From assembly GCF_001039355.2 (NCBI RefSeq), contig NW_019776115.1:31469-95468 (forward strand): DNA of 64,000 bases, given 5' to 3'. A model generated the notes under the pieces. That model was given only the letters and a program-made list of their open reading frames with translations. It was not told where the DNA came from and did not search any database. Below, piece by piece: positions 35,790 through 48,000 of the stretch; position 1 is the first letter of the stretch, and each line of letters starts with the position of its first letter. This stretch comes from Lingula anatina. Taxonomy: Eukaryota; Brachiopoda; Lingulata; Lingulida; Lingulidae. The translations under genes and the position numbers were made by a program.

Positions 35790-38700
35790 TTAACCAACGA
35801 GGAGTTCCGACAATTTCACTCCTCCACTACACTTCCGGTTCCAGAAAGTCAATTTACCAATGCCGGACACGTCCTCCGAGTTGCAGCATAGATACGCCTC
35901 TGATGCGTACGTACTTAACTCGTCCCCGCAGTCCTCCCCGGGATTATAGAATACCACCACTCTCTTCCCTGGGGGGTCAATGTGATGGTTGTACGTTTCG
36001 CACATGATCTGGCCCATGGTTTTGTAGACTTGGTCGTGGGCCGAGTTCTCCACCAACAGCTTGGTCTCGAACCCGAGGGTATCACCTACGATGATCCTTG
36101 CTAGGCGTTCGCAGTCGGTAGGGCAGCTACGGAGCACCTTGAGACAAGTGAGAAGGTCTTCTCGGCTGCCAATGGCCTTGCGTCTTCGCAGTGTGTTGTA
36201 GAAGTTGGGGTACTTGTCCGTGATGACATAAGCGGCACTCTCGTTGCCATACATGTCTGTAGCCCACAAGGTCTTGTGGCCGTAGATCAAGGTCGGGAGG
36301 TCAAATAAGATAGGACCCTGAGCTGTGCTGTTGGTTTCAGCTCTAAGTCGGCATCGGCAACTGTTTGAAGAAGGGCCAAAAGGAAAATTTTAAGTAGTTA
36401 AAGTTATAACTGTATCATGAAAAGTTACCTGTATAATATACTACCAGTCATACTGGTAGTATGGCATGTCAAGCTGGTATATCTACATAAAGGAAAACTT
36501 TCTGTTACAAGTGTACTTTTAAATCGAAATTTCTTGTTAACGAATGAAATATAGAAGCATCCAAGACCAATGTTTTTACGATGTTCTGAAAAAGGATTGA
36601 TACTACTAATTAGAAAAAATCTGATACTCACTGTCTGGTGTTTTTGTCTGTTGGCCTTTCATCTAAAATGAATATGTTTTAACAAGTAATCTTAAATCTT
36701 AATTTTGATCTTAAAAGATGAATACTTATAAACTTAGATTTAACTGTCTAACTGCCCTCTTGATGTTCAGGATTTAACAGTGGAATTTTTTATTATGATT
36801 ATGATTGGACCAGAACCCGTAAAAACAGTTAAAGTTATTATTTAAAAAAGTTTTTTCAAACTCTTATAAAATGCTATAACGTTTGAAAAGAAACACCCTT
36901 ACCATGGCAATTAAACCCATCCCCAGCATAGCCCGCGTTGCACACGCATTTAAACGAGCCGTGGGTATTGATGCACGTTGCGTGCTGCGAGCATGGGTTT
37001 CTTTTACACTCATTGGCGTCCTGGTCTGAAAATAGAAAAATGACGTTAAAACAACCATTAAATTAACGCCAAAAGTTATGCGACATTATCCACTAAAAAG
37101 CGCTGGTCCCATGCGAGCCGATGAAGGAAAATATGCACTGAATAGCGTAAATTGACCCGAAGTGACCTCCAATATATAGCACCGCTTTGTATGAAAATCA
37201 ATATGAACTAAATCTTTGTTTAAACAAACAAAACCACAGAACAAGATAACATTCGTGTGAACACATACCACAAGTAAGTTTATCATTCCCCAGCTCCCAG
37301 CTGACGGGACAACTGCAGATGGCGCCACTGTTACTATCAGTGCAGTTGTGACTGCAACCGCCATTGTTGATGCTGCATGTGCTTACTGAAATGGAAGAAG
37401 ATCAAATTTCTAAATAACTGTTATTCTATGCATTTAAATATTTTCAAAATGTTGAAGTCAAAGCCAGGGGCGGATCGAGGATTATTTGAAGGGGGGGGGT
37501 CTGCGGATGCGAAGCCGACCTCCCACCAACCCACCCCCGTTGTCGTGGGGTTCAGCGGGTCCCTAAAGGTTTTGGTATTTTACAAGGCGAACCGTTTTAT
37601 TTGGTACGGTTTAGTACTATAAATCAGCTTGTCAAAATTCTACTTCCAAGAGTGGAATATTAGTGTAATTTTTTTCAGAAACTGAAGAAAAAGAAACATT
37701 AAATCCGCCACTGGTTAAAGCCATGGTAAACTATAAATAGAAATATTCCATGCATTCTGTGGAAGTTGAACACGACATTTTATTTTTAGTTTCGTTTTTT
37801 CAAACTAAGCTTAGTTCTTACTGCATGTTTTGTTATCTTTTGCTAACACCATGTTAGCAGGGCATCCACAGGATATTTTCCCCTTGTCGTCTGCTTTGCA
37901 GAAATGGCTGCAACCGCCATTTTGATGAAGGCATGGAGTCACTAAATGGAATACGATGAAATATAATAATTCAAAGTAGGTAGGCCGGTCCTGTATATGC
38001 TACATCCTGTTTTGAATTTGATCGGCTAACATAAAATATGGCATAACATTGGATAAGGGTTTCCGATATAAAAGTCAATCAAACAACTAATTATTTCTCC
38101 CACATGTTGTTAATAATGTAGATCTTGTTATGAGAAATAAAAAAAACATATTGAATTATTAGCTCATCTGTATCTCTGTTAACACCACACACAGACAACA
38201 TAAACTTACAGGGCAAGCATGTAATTGTATATCATTAATTTAATCGACTTTAACCAACACGAGCTCTTACATGTGTATGTACTGTACATGTGTATGTACA
38301 TGTAGTTAGTGTCTTACCACAAATCTTCTTAGCTCCCGCCAGAACCAGGCCGGATGGACAGCTACAAGTGACGGTAGCATTCACGTCACTATGGCAACTG
38401 TGGCTACATCCACCATTGTCTATGTCACATGGAGATACTGAAAATGGAGGTTATGTAATCATATTACAGAGATGGGTTGGGATGGATCATTTAAGTGTAA
38501 AGCAAGTGTATCTTTTAATGGTATGTGACCAAATATTTCCGGAAAAAGATAATATAATTCATCAGTTTACATGTACATGTACCTTGTATAAAACATGGCC
38601 TGCTTGTATATGCTGACTATATACCGAGTCGTAATCCAATTAAACTGCTTTAAAATAGAGATACCCAATGAAGTGGCCAAAGAACGTCCAGAGTGCGTGC

Positions 38701-41700
38701 ATGTTGTACTCGTCTTGGACGCAGGGCGTAGAAGCACATGGATGTTTCTTACCGCACGTGTTCCTGTCCTCCGCCAGCACCAGGTTGCTAGGACACGTAC
38801 ACACTGGGCTCCCTTTGTCACCAGTACAGCCGTGAGTACACGTACTGTTCAGGCAGGGGTCGCTGGTGTCTGTCACTGGAAATGTAGAAAAATGTGCATA
38901 CTTACTACATGTGCGATCGAAATGGTTCTCAAAGATCAGGCCGTGTCCAAGCACACACATTCGAAATACACTGTACTTCCAGCAGTTATAAAATCGGACA
39001 CCCACGCTGGCGATAGGAATTCTGGTATACATGCAGTAATTAACATTTATTCAATTAAACCAAACATCTGCCACAGGTATCTAGTCACATCGTTTTGGTA
39101 TCTGTTTCAGGAAGGAATGAGAAATGAATAATTTTATATTAAAATTTAAAGACTAATTTTTTTTTTAATTATAAAATATAGAAGAAAAAACATTTTCGGT
39201 GCAGCTATCAAACTGCTCAATCAAACAAGAATTACGTCTTCGGATGTACATTGTAAATACCTCCGCACATATTAACATTGCAGTAATGCCACTGGAACTG
39301 AGGGAACTTGTACACATAGTATCCTCCCGGACATTTCCGCACCAAGGCGTAGTCAAAGCTGGTGTGAGAGTTATCGTAGCAGTTGCAGCTGGAGCTAGAG
39401 GACCGAGTACATATTTTTCGTTTGACGATGCCGTCCTTCGCAGTTGGGTGACCACCTAATAGCCATCGTGTTCTACCACTTCCTCCACAATGATTCCAGG
39501 ACACACACTGGAGACAGATGGCACAATTTTTATTTACATGGGTGCAAGTAGCGGAGTTAACATGATTTATTGTTAAACGATTTTCTATTTTGGATAAGAA
39601 GGCGCAAAAATATCTTAATTGTTTTACATTTTATTAGTTGTTAATTGATGTTGATCCCAGACAACCCGACTTGCCGGCACTTAAAAGTGTGTCCAGCTCG
39701 ACAACGTAAATCTAACGAATGCCTTTGTAAACCTTCAGTAAATTAGATGCGCTACTGAGAAATGAGGGCTAGACATACAGCTTAAAACCGCATTTAACAT
39801 GCTTTACTATTGTTCAAGAGCCATTTGTTAACTTGCCGAGTCAGCCATCCGGTTGCCTGCTCCTTTCACAAACCTGTACCAGCCTTCGAAACTTGTCATA
39901 TCGTCACAATAATTGTTTGACCCATACTTTGCATTTCTCCATTCTTGATCCAGAAGCTTGTATCCTTCACACGGATCCACTAGAAATTTCATGCAGCGTA
40001 AACTAACCGAGTATACTTTGTTTTGCTTTGGATTTCCAACTATTCTAATTTTCATACTCTTAAATCGAATAAAACGAAACAGAAAAAATGATATGCAGAA
40101 TGATGCAGCATTTTTGTATATTTCGAGAGGAAAATAAGCATTGAAAGCTACGTGGTACAGTGTATTCCCCTTTGTACACGTATTTTAATTAACATGACAT
40201 TACAAATGTACATACCGCACGTTTTCTGGTCCTTGTCTAACTCCATGGTCTCCGGGCACTCGCAAGTTTTGCTACCAGCTCCTGATGACCGACAAGTATG
40301 GCTGCACCCGCCATTGTTATTTGAACACGGAGATACTGAAAGTAAACCACACCAAATGTGCCCTCTTGTGTATCAGTAGCAAATTCAAATATGTGCGTAA
40401 CAGATCTCTCTTTCTCTCATACAAATTAAGTTTTCTTTACAAATCTTTTAAGAAACTACAGACTACACCAAGTGTAATATTTTTAAAAAATAATTATAAC
40501 TACTGTTTAATTGTCAAACTAATATTCCCACAATGCAATAGTCCAGTTTTAAACTGAGAACGCGTAAAACTAACCCAACAATGCTGATTTTCTAAAGTAA
40601 CCCTTTTCACCAGACAATGCTACTCTGTTAATGCAATGTATAACCATAGAAGTAGAGAACGAAACATGGTTTAGCAGTAATAGGAACTAATGTTTCGGGT
40701 TGCGACGGAAAAGACACGGACCGATACAGTGGTCAGAATACCCTGTAGGCCTATATACAGACACAAACAGTGTCTGTAATTGAACATCCAAAGATGAAAT
40801 GTGTCAGGATAACTGCACATAAACAAGAGCTACCTTTTGGGGTCAGGTGATGAACTGAAATTGATAAATTACAGGTACTTGCATCTTGCACCATGGCATG
40901 TACAGGTACTAGTACAGTGTGCAACCAGCGAACCATTAGCATAGCTAGGTCGTTCCATTGAGTGATATCCAATCAAATAGTTCAACTAATATGGCCCATA
41001 TATAAGGAAAAAAGAAAAATGTAAAGGTGAAAAATGAAAACAAAGTTGAAAGTCTTAGTGGAATAACAAAGAAAGAATACATTGTCGTCCTGTCCATTAT
41101 CAGGTTCAGAATGGAATAATGTAAGTCGAAATGGCCTAACAATAATAAATCCTTAACTGATATACGTGTAATTGGTCAAAAATGTAATTTTTTTTTTATA
41201 TTTTTCAAAGAAGAAAAATCCACTGTCATGAAGAGAATCCATAGTCGTGTATAATCAAATGACCCATTATAAGGCTCAGAACACAAATATTGTTATCATA
41301 GACAACAGCCACAACGTGTTTGAACAACAACACACAAAAAGAGACTCCTTTGGTCAAGAGAAATGAACAAATATCATTCATCCATCACGTTATATATTCA
41401 TTTTGAAACTGTAATATTGACTGTTAATGTAATTACGTGATTATATGTCGTAATAACGAGATCGCTATATTGTAATTATGACATTTGACACTTGTAGGCT
41501 CCCGTTACAAACGTGTATTGTACGTAGTAAAAAGCTACTCACCGCAACTTTGGTTTCTGTTGGAGTTGAGTATGTTAGCTGGACACGTGCACTGCGCCTG
41601 TCCATTCTGGTTGACACACCCGTATGTGCAGTTGCTGTCTAAGCACGGGTCACTGGTGTCTTTAACTAAACAATTTGTAAAATATAACATTATGTTGACA

Positions 41701-44700
41701 TAAATAATATTTAAAATTATTTTACTTAAATATGTAATCTTAAAGGGTAATGGTTCGTTAGACCCAGTACAAATCAGCCGATTAACAGTGAGATGATAAC
41801 ATGTAAATATTACAGAAGGTATTGTGTGTTTCTATTTATGTCTCGTTTTTTACAAAAATTTATATAGAAAAGAATAGTATGATACTGATTTGTTTACGTG
41901 GGCAAGAAATATTTCACACCACGACCATGATGACGTACTAGTAGATGTGCGCGTCACGGTATGCTGGTAGTGCTTGTGGTAATAGGTAAACAGAACTATT
42001 ACCCACTGACGTCATTAAAGAAAAGAGAAGAGAGCATGAAAGAATGCCAGACATATTTTAAATCATACAATGTACCTGCACAGAATGCCCTATTACACAT
42101 TGCTTGCAAATATGGTAACTTGTACACATAATATCCTCCTGGGCACTTCTTCACCTTGGCATATTCATACACTTGAAGTTCACCACGTTGGGAACTAGTG
42201 GTGCACGTGTAGGAGGAATAATACGTGCATAGTCGTCGTGACACGATGCCATTGCTGACCTTTGGATGTCCACCGTACAACCAGATCGGGTATGAAGTGC
42301 CGCATCGGTCCTTTGATGGCGCCTGGAATTAGAGACGAACCCTTTCAAGGATGTAAAGATTTTATAACTACATGTAGCTCTATCAAAATCACTTGAGATA
42401 ACCCGTTAAGCATAGACAAGTTATAGGTTCGGTAACTACCAGTACATGTGCAAGAATGTCGAAATGAGCGCAAGAAAAATAGGACCAATGCTTAGACTTA
42501 CTGAATCAGGCATCTTGTTCCCAGCCCTACCCATAAAACGATACCAGTCGTTCCACTGGTGAGTGATGTCACAGAAAGCCTTAGAGCCATAGTTGATGTT
42601 CCTCCATTCATCAGTTATGGGTTGGTAATTGTAACATGGGTCTACAAATGCACAAAACAGGACCATTACATTTCCTTTACATTTACTTTAACTCTGTCGA
42701 ATCCACGGGCTTATGACAGAAGTACATGAGGGTCAAGTGCTGCCACAGTTTTATACATGTATACTTGCACATTCGCTCCAGTAGAGGAGACCCCGGGGCT
42801 AGTTGGACCCCGGTGTAAGTTGCCCCCCCCCCCCCCCCCATTAAGTCTCTTTAATAAAGTTACGTCAAGATGTAAATGATTTCATTTGGACTCACTGCCG
42901 ACGCTTTCTTGGCACTATTGGATATGGTCACTTTACATAATGATGTGATCAGTTATTGTACCCCATAGTTACCCAGCGGGCACTCAACGTTGATTCAACA
43001 TTGAGGATAGGTTGATATGATGTTGATCCATCAATATTGATAGATCAACAAGATCTCAACATTGAACCAACCTTTTCTTGTCAACCAATTGTCAATGTTG
43101 ATAGATCAAGAGGGTCTCAACATTGAATCAACCTTTTCTTGTCAACCAATTGTCAATGTTGATAGATCAACAGGGTCTCAACATTGATTTTACCTTTCTT
43201 TGTCAATCAGTTTTCAATGTTGATAGATCAACAGGATTTCAACATTGAATCAACCTGTGTTTGTAAACCCTTTGTCAATGTTGACATATCAACTGGATCT
43301 CAACATTGGGCCAACCTTAACTTTATAACCTTAATCATAACCTTGATAATAGTTTTAAATGATTATCTCACTAGAGAGGTATGCATAGGGGTAATTACCC
43401 CTCATAAAACGCTTGTTTTACCCCTTTTTCATTAAAATTAATTTTGTGAAAAAAGCGGTCGTCAGTTTTTTTTTAACTTTCCACAGGTTATCTTTAAGAA
43501 AAAGAAAAAAAACATAGGGTCACCAGCCTTACTTTATGGCAAGTTGACAAAATTTTACTCAAGGTTGAAGAAAAAGCTTGAAAAAGCCAAAAATGCCTGT
43601 TTTTCTGGAAATTTAAGTTAGCTGTGAGAAAAAAATTAGACTGGTGACCCTTTGTTTTTGTATTCTTAAAATTATCTTAACTACCTGATGTGACGTTATA
43701 ATTATTTTAGTAAAGCTAATTTGTTGTTTAATTTTTATGAGTAATTACCGTATGTGCCTGCATACTTGTATAATGTAAATGAAGTGCGGGACTGTTATTA
43801 AGTGCGAGACTCCGGATAACATGAACTGATGCAACACGTGAGTGTGGACAGTGTGTAACACTTTTACAGTACAAAAACTGTACTTTATTAACAGTACTTT
43901 GTGAGGCCACACTATCAGGAGGATCGTTCAACAGATAAGGACATGGAAAACGGTGACATTGCGTCTTCAAAACCCCACACTATCAGGAGGAACGTTCAAC
44001 AGAAAAGGACTCGTAAAACTGTGACATTGCGTCTTCAAAACTTAACTGTCTACGAATCTGTTAGAATTTAACTGTATTTGACAAATGTTAAAGTTTATGC
44101 AACATGATAGTATTACATGTAGTTAGTGTATGTAGTGTATGTTCATTGTTTGTAATATATTATATTCATAGTTAAATTAGTTGTTGTTTGTGTTTTTTGT
44201 AGGTAATTTTCCTAATTCCCCCCCCCCCCTTTTCGGATCTGAGTCTTTTTATTTCAAGAAATGCTTGATATCTTGGAGAACACCTTCAGCCATCAGGCAA
44301 ATTTCAATCAGATATCCTGATAGCCTAATTGATATATCAACGTTAATTCAATTTTCAAATTCAACTTTATTTCAACATTGATTCAACCTTGGTGGTTCAA
44401 TGTTGATTCAACTTTCATAGTCAACATCATATCAACATAGTTTCAGTGTTGACTGTCAACGTTGATTCAACATTGAAACCTCAAGGTTGATTCAACCTTG
44501 ATGGTTCAACGTTGATTCAACTTTCATAGTCAACGTCATATCAACATAGTTTCAATGTTGACCATCAACGTTGATTCAACATTGATTCAATGTTGATTTG
44601 CCCGCTGGGTACTTTGTCATAAATTGATGGGGGGCCAACTTCAACTAGCCCCAGTCTCCCCTACCCTTCATCCAGCTTTCTGGCTTTAATAAGCGGGGTT

Positions 44701-44900
44701 CAGTATAGCGCTTCCCTTGATAGTTGATAAAAATTCTAGTACTTAAATGTATTTTAGTTGAAAATCTTCAAAGTTAATACAAAGAAAGTAAGCAACACAT
44801 TGTAAGTAAATAAATAATATGAAATCCTACCATTTGCTCCTAGAGTTGTCCCTAACATGCACGTGAGAACGATAAGCACTTGATAACGTGTGTCTTTCAT
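35790..44900 (-). CDS. Gene C: paralogue of gene A (2 D8C, 7 EGF, Cys-rich C-terminal domain)
   Basis: Fourteen minus-strand exons: 44900-44831, 42641-42502, 42322-42076, 41665-41543, 40335-40216, 39979-39837, 39507-39261, 38875-38753, 38437-38318, 37941-37822, 37385-37269, 37025-36903, 36662-36632 and 36360-35790. The total is 2295 nt, 764 aa, in frame. Domain order equals gene A: signal peptide ([16 protein letters not shown], unlike gene A), D8C to 152, EGF to 193 and 233, D8C to 363, EGF to 404, 444, 484 and 523, calcium-binding EGF to 564, linker to 575, then the C-terminal domain. Its last 166 residues are identical to gene A, with only silent base changes seen. Exon 6 ends at a GC donor (TCG then GCAAGT); exon length and phase equal gene A, so this is a GC-AG intron. 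Intron 1 is 2.2 kb, against 245 bp in gene A, because of nested transposons. Diverges from gene D. Confidence 0.87.
37465..37713. mobile_element. hAT-type MITE in an intron of gene C
   Basis: The ends are CAGGGGCGGAT and ATCCGCCACTG (one mismatch in 11). The flanks GTCAAAGC (37457-37464) and GTTAAAGC (37714-37721) are an 8-bp target duplication with one change. The same intron of gene A (near 19686) has one uninterrupted GTTAAAGCC, the empty site. The 249-bp element has no coding capacity. An 8-bp duplication and CAGGGG-type ends fit the hAT superfamily. Confidence 0.85.
43046..43315. repeat. 61-bp tandem repeat inside the transposon
   Basis: About 4.5 units beginning GATAGATCAACA, each with CTCAACATTGAA, then CAACCTTTTCTTGTCAACCA in the better copies, and ending TGTCAATGTT. 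Later units are more diverged. Confidence 0.85.
43911..44041. repeat. Two-copy tandem repeat of about 66 bp
   Basis: Two adjacent units share CACACTATCAGGAGGA, CGTTCAACAGA and GTGACATTGCGTCTTCAAAA. It lies inside the 1638-bp transposon. Confidence 0.85.
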
Positions 44901-45094
44901 GATGCACGGTTGTAATGCGGAATGTTGATGATGACTGACGGCGTCGATATATGACGACTTAAAAGCCAATGACAAGTTGCGTACCATTTATATGTAGGTG
45001 GGATAATTGTCCAAAGACTTTTTTTATTGGAAGAGGGGCAGGTAGATATACACTGGTTTGAACAGTTCATTTGTCAAATATGTCATACCAGCGT
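44901..45094. promoter_or_regulatory. Putative bidirectional promoter of genes C and D
   Basis: 194 bp lie between the two start codons. A minus-strand TATAAA lies at 44992-44987, CCAAT at 44966-44970, ATTGG at 45026-45030 and a TAGATATACACTGG stretch at about 45043-45056. The order and several motifs match the A/B spacer, including ACCATTTATA beside CCCATTTATA. Confidence 0.6.
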
Positions 45095-48000
45095 ATGAAG
45101 ATGCTTCTTTCAGTGTTGTTTTTGTTTGTAGTCAGACTGACAGTGGCGTTTACAGGAAGTATGTTTTCAAGGAAAATTCTGTTTAATGTGTAATTTTCGT
45201 TCCCGTATAGTAGTAGAAGTGTGTTCCATATACAGTATTTGTTTATTCGCGCAATGTTTGGTCGAGAAGTAATCAGTTAAATGGTCCATAAACTGTTTTT
45301 GTGTGACCTTGTATATCATATAACGCACATTTAATTAATATATATTATCTTACCCCTCTTCCTTTTCACAAGGTGAGCCCTGTTTCGATTACACTGAGCT
45401 GAATGAAGCATGGAGAAAAACTAGTTACAGCAGTTCCAAATACTATTCTCAGGAATATGGGATGACCAACGATTGGTTTCGAATAACTGGTGATGCAGGG
45501 AATCAAGTTGCAAATACGGTAATTTAATACACATGTTAGTGTAAATCGAAAGACCTTTGTCGTTTGTTCAGTTTGGATATTGCCATTTTGGGTGTTTGTT
45601 TGTGTTTGTACTGGAGTATATGCCAGATCCATGTATATTCATACAAACGATTTTTGTACGTTTAGTTTTTGTTAAACATTTATATGATATATTGTCATCT
45701 TGTATGCCAGTGCCCTTCGTATGGCTATTGTGGCTCTCAGTATCCAATGTGGATGCTAGGGGACCATCCAACGACAGCAGAAGGAATAGTAAAACACACG
45801 CTGTGCTCCAGGGTCTCATCTAGCTACTGCTGTTACACCCCGGGGGAATCGTCTAATGTCAAAGGAGACGTCATCTATGTGAAGAAGTGTCCTGGTGGAT
45901 ATTACGTATATCGAATTCCAAACTTGAAGTATATTTGGGGCTCCAGGTCTGTTTGTTCGGGTACGTTTAATTAAAAAGATTAAAAAGAGATTATTTGCTG
46001 ATAGTGATTTACAGTTATATTGAACTGAAACTTTACTCTTGTGTTGCACTTTATTTTAATGTCTCAAAAGCGTGGTGTTCATAAATGTATATTCCAGTTA
46101 AAACTACCGAATTAAAGGTTTTCTTGGTATCAGCAATAAATAATTAAGGTATAGATAACGCAATTGGTTAGTTTTGAATACTGAATGGTCATGATATATT
46201 TAATTTCTAAAATATTTTAAATATTAATTTTGCGATATGTATTTTGTTCATTTAATTGATCGACAACAAAGGCAAACATACAGAACTGATATAACTTTTG
46301 TATTTACATATTTATGTCATGCTTCTCGTTATGAAGTGCAGTTATTCAGTTTGTTCACAGAGTGTAATAAGTGTTAATTGCTATTTTAGCATTAGTGAAA
46401 TATGTTGTGCACATACATGTAGTTGAAATATGTGATCTATGAATAACTACTACAGCAAAGGACAGCGGTGCCCCATGCCTGGACAGTAAGTACATACGGT
46501 AGTAATCTCCACAGTACAGTGATCTACCAGTAAGATGAGCTATGATTTGTTTTAGTAAATGCCAGTGCAGTAGGACATATTTTCTGCTTCAGTGAAGGAC
46601 AGCAGAGACCCGTGCCTGGACAGTAACTGCACATATGGCTGTGTTAACAACAATGGAAAGTTTGAGTGCACCTGTCCACCTGCTATGGTCAAGTCTGGGG
46701 ACAACTGTGGTCAGTTTTATTTACCTCTTGTTATTTTTAGTCATATCACATATGTTCAAAGATAAAATAACAACTGGCATCACAAGGATTTAGTAATACT
46801 TAAAAAACGGAAGAAATCGGTTTTTCGAAGTATTCTGTTACGTTACTTGTGAAAATCAAAACGTCTTATTTCAGATATCTGTACCTTTCCTTCTTATTAA
46901 AATAAGTGGTGTTATACAATTGAGCATTCTGTAAATGTTTTCACATATGAATTAACGGATATAGGAATAACAAGTCTTCGGATGAGATTTATGTTTCACG
47001 AAAAATGCTTTTTGAGCAACTCACAGAAATATAATAAACTCCATTTTGTCACCAAAACAGCGTTTATCGCAATTATTCTAGAATTTGTGCTTGCCTGCAG
47101 GCCACGTAGACCTTCATAAATGGTTAATCCTCCGTTATAATATCTTAAGGAGATAATTACAAAAAAATCTAACTTTTAAGAAAAAAACATGGACTATCTT
47201 TCAACGTAGGGATGGTTCAATTATTTTTGGTAAGTATGGGAAAATCGTCGTTTTTGGACAAAACGAGTAGTTGATATCCCTTTAAGTACAGGTTTAGTGG
47301 AACTACCAACAGGTCCACACGAGGCCTCACGTTGGGACAGCACATATCTTGATTCACACCAATCACGTCAAATTACACTTACTTTGTTCTCCAGTGTTAC
47401 CATGCCAAGTCAACAACCCTGGCTGCAGTCATAAATGCGTCAACCAAGCTGATGGCACAGCTACTTGTCGCTGTCCATTTTACCTCACCCTGGGCACTGA
47501 CAATAAGACGTGCAGTGAGTAAACCTAGAAAAATCTCTGTCTGATGTCTGAAAACGATTAATACTAATATTGTGTGTGTGTGTGTGTAATACACTAAAGT
47601 AAATATTTGAATTTTCATATTTATTTCTATAACAAGAACTTCAAAAAAATAATCTTATAACTACATCTTTATATGCTTTGAAATGTTTTAGTTTCTTAAA
47701 CTATCTAATCAATTACATGATTTTTTCAGTAAGCAAGTGCCAGACCAACAAAGGTGGATGCAGTGATTATTGTCACGAGGACGGACAAGGCGATGTCGCC
47801 TGTAGCTGTCCGGCAAATCTGGTACTCGCCAGCGACGGGAAGACATGTAGTGAGTACAGGTATTCGTATCTCGGCGGAAAGTCAAACATTACCGTATTTT
47901 CAACGCGAGCATGCATTGCAACTGTTAGCTATTCACAAACGAAATGTTGCTATACTCACGTGTCATTTTTTGCTTCATTTGCTTCATAGCGTTTTTATCA

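Larger units (their letters stand above)
42972..44609. mobile_element. Non-autonomous DNA transposon with CCCAGCGGGCA ends and internal tandem repeats
   Basis: The ends are CCCAGCGGGCA and TGCCCGCTGGG (11 bp; the right copy reads TTTGCCCGCTGGG), flanked by TA on both sides (42970-42971 and 44610-44611). At 1638 bp it has no long reading frame. Both ends are filled with TTGATTCAAC- and CAACATTGA-type repeats. It is inserted inside the outer element 42784-44662. The TA flanks suggest a TA-targeting superfamily. Confidence 0.8.
42784..44662. mobile_element. Outer transposon-like element with a nested insertion
   Basis: The left end reads GAGGAGACCCCGGGGCTAG and the right end CTAGCCCCAGTCTCCCCTA, imperfect inverted repeats of about 20 bp, with GTAAGTTGCCCC and GGGGCCAACTTC inside them. 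The body is split by the element at 42972-44609. It lies in intron 1 of gene C and is absent from gene A. Confidence 0.6.

Noticed and set aside
43046..43315. Regular 61-bp units considered as a CRISPR-like array
   Set aside because: Units are contiguous, without unique spacers, and lie inside a eukaryotic transposon.
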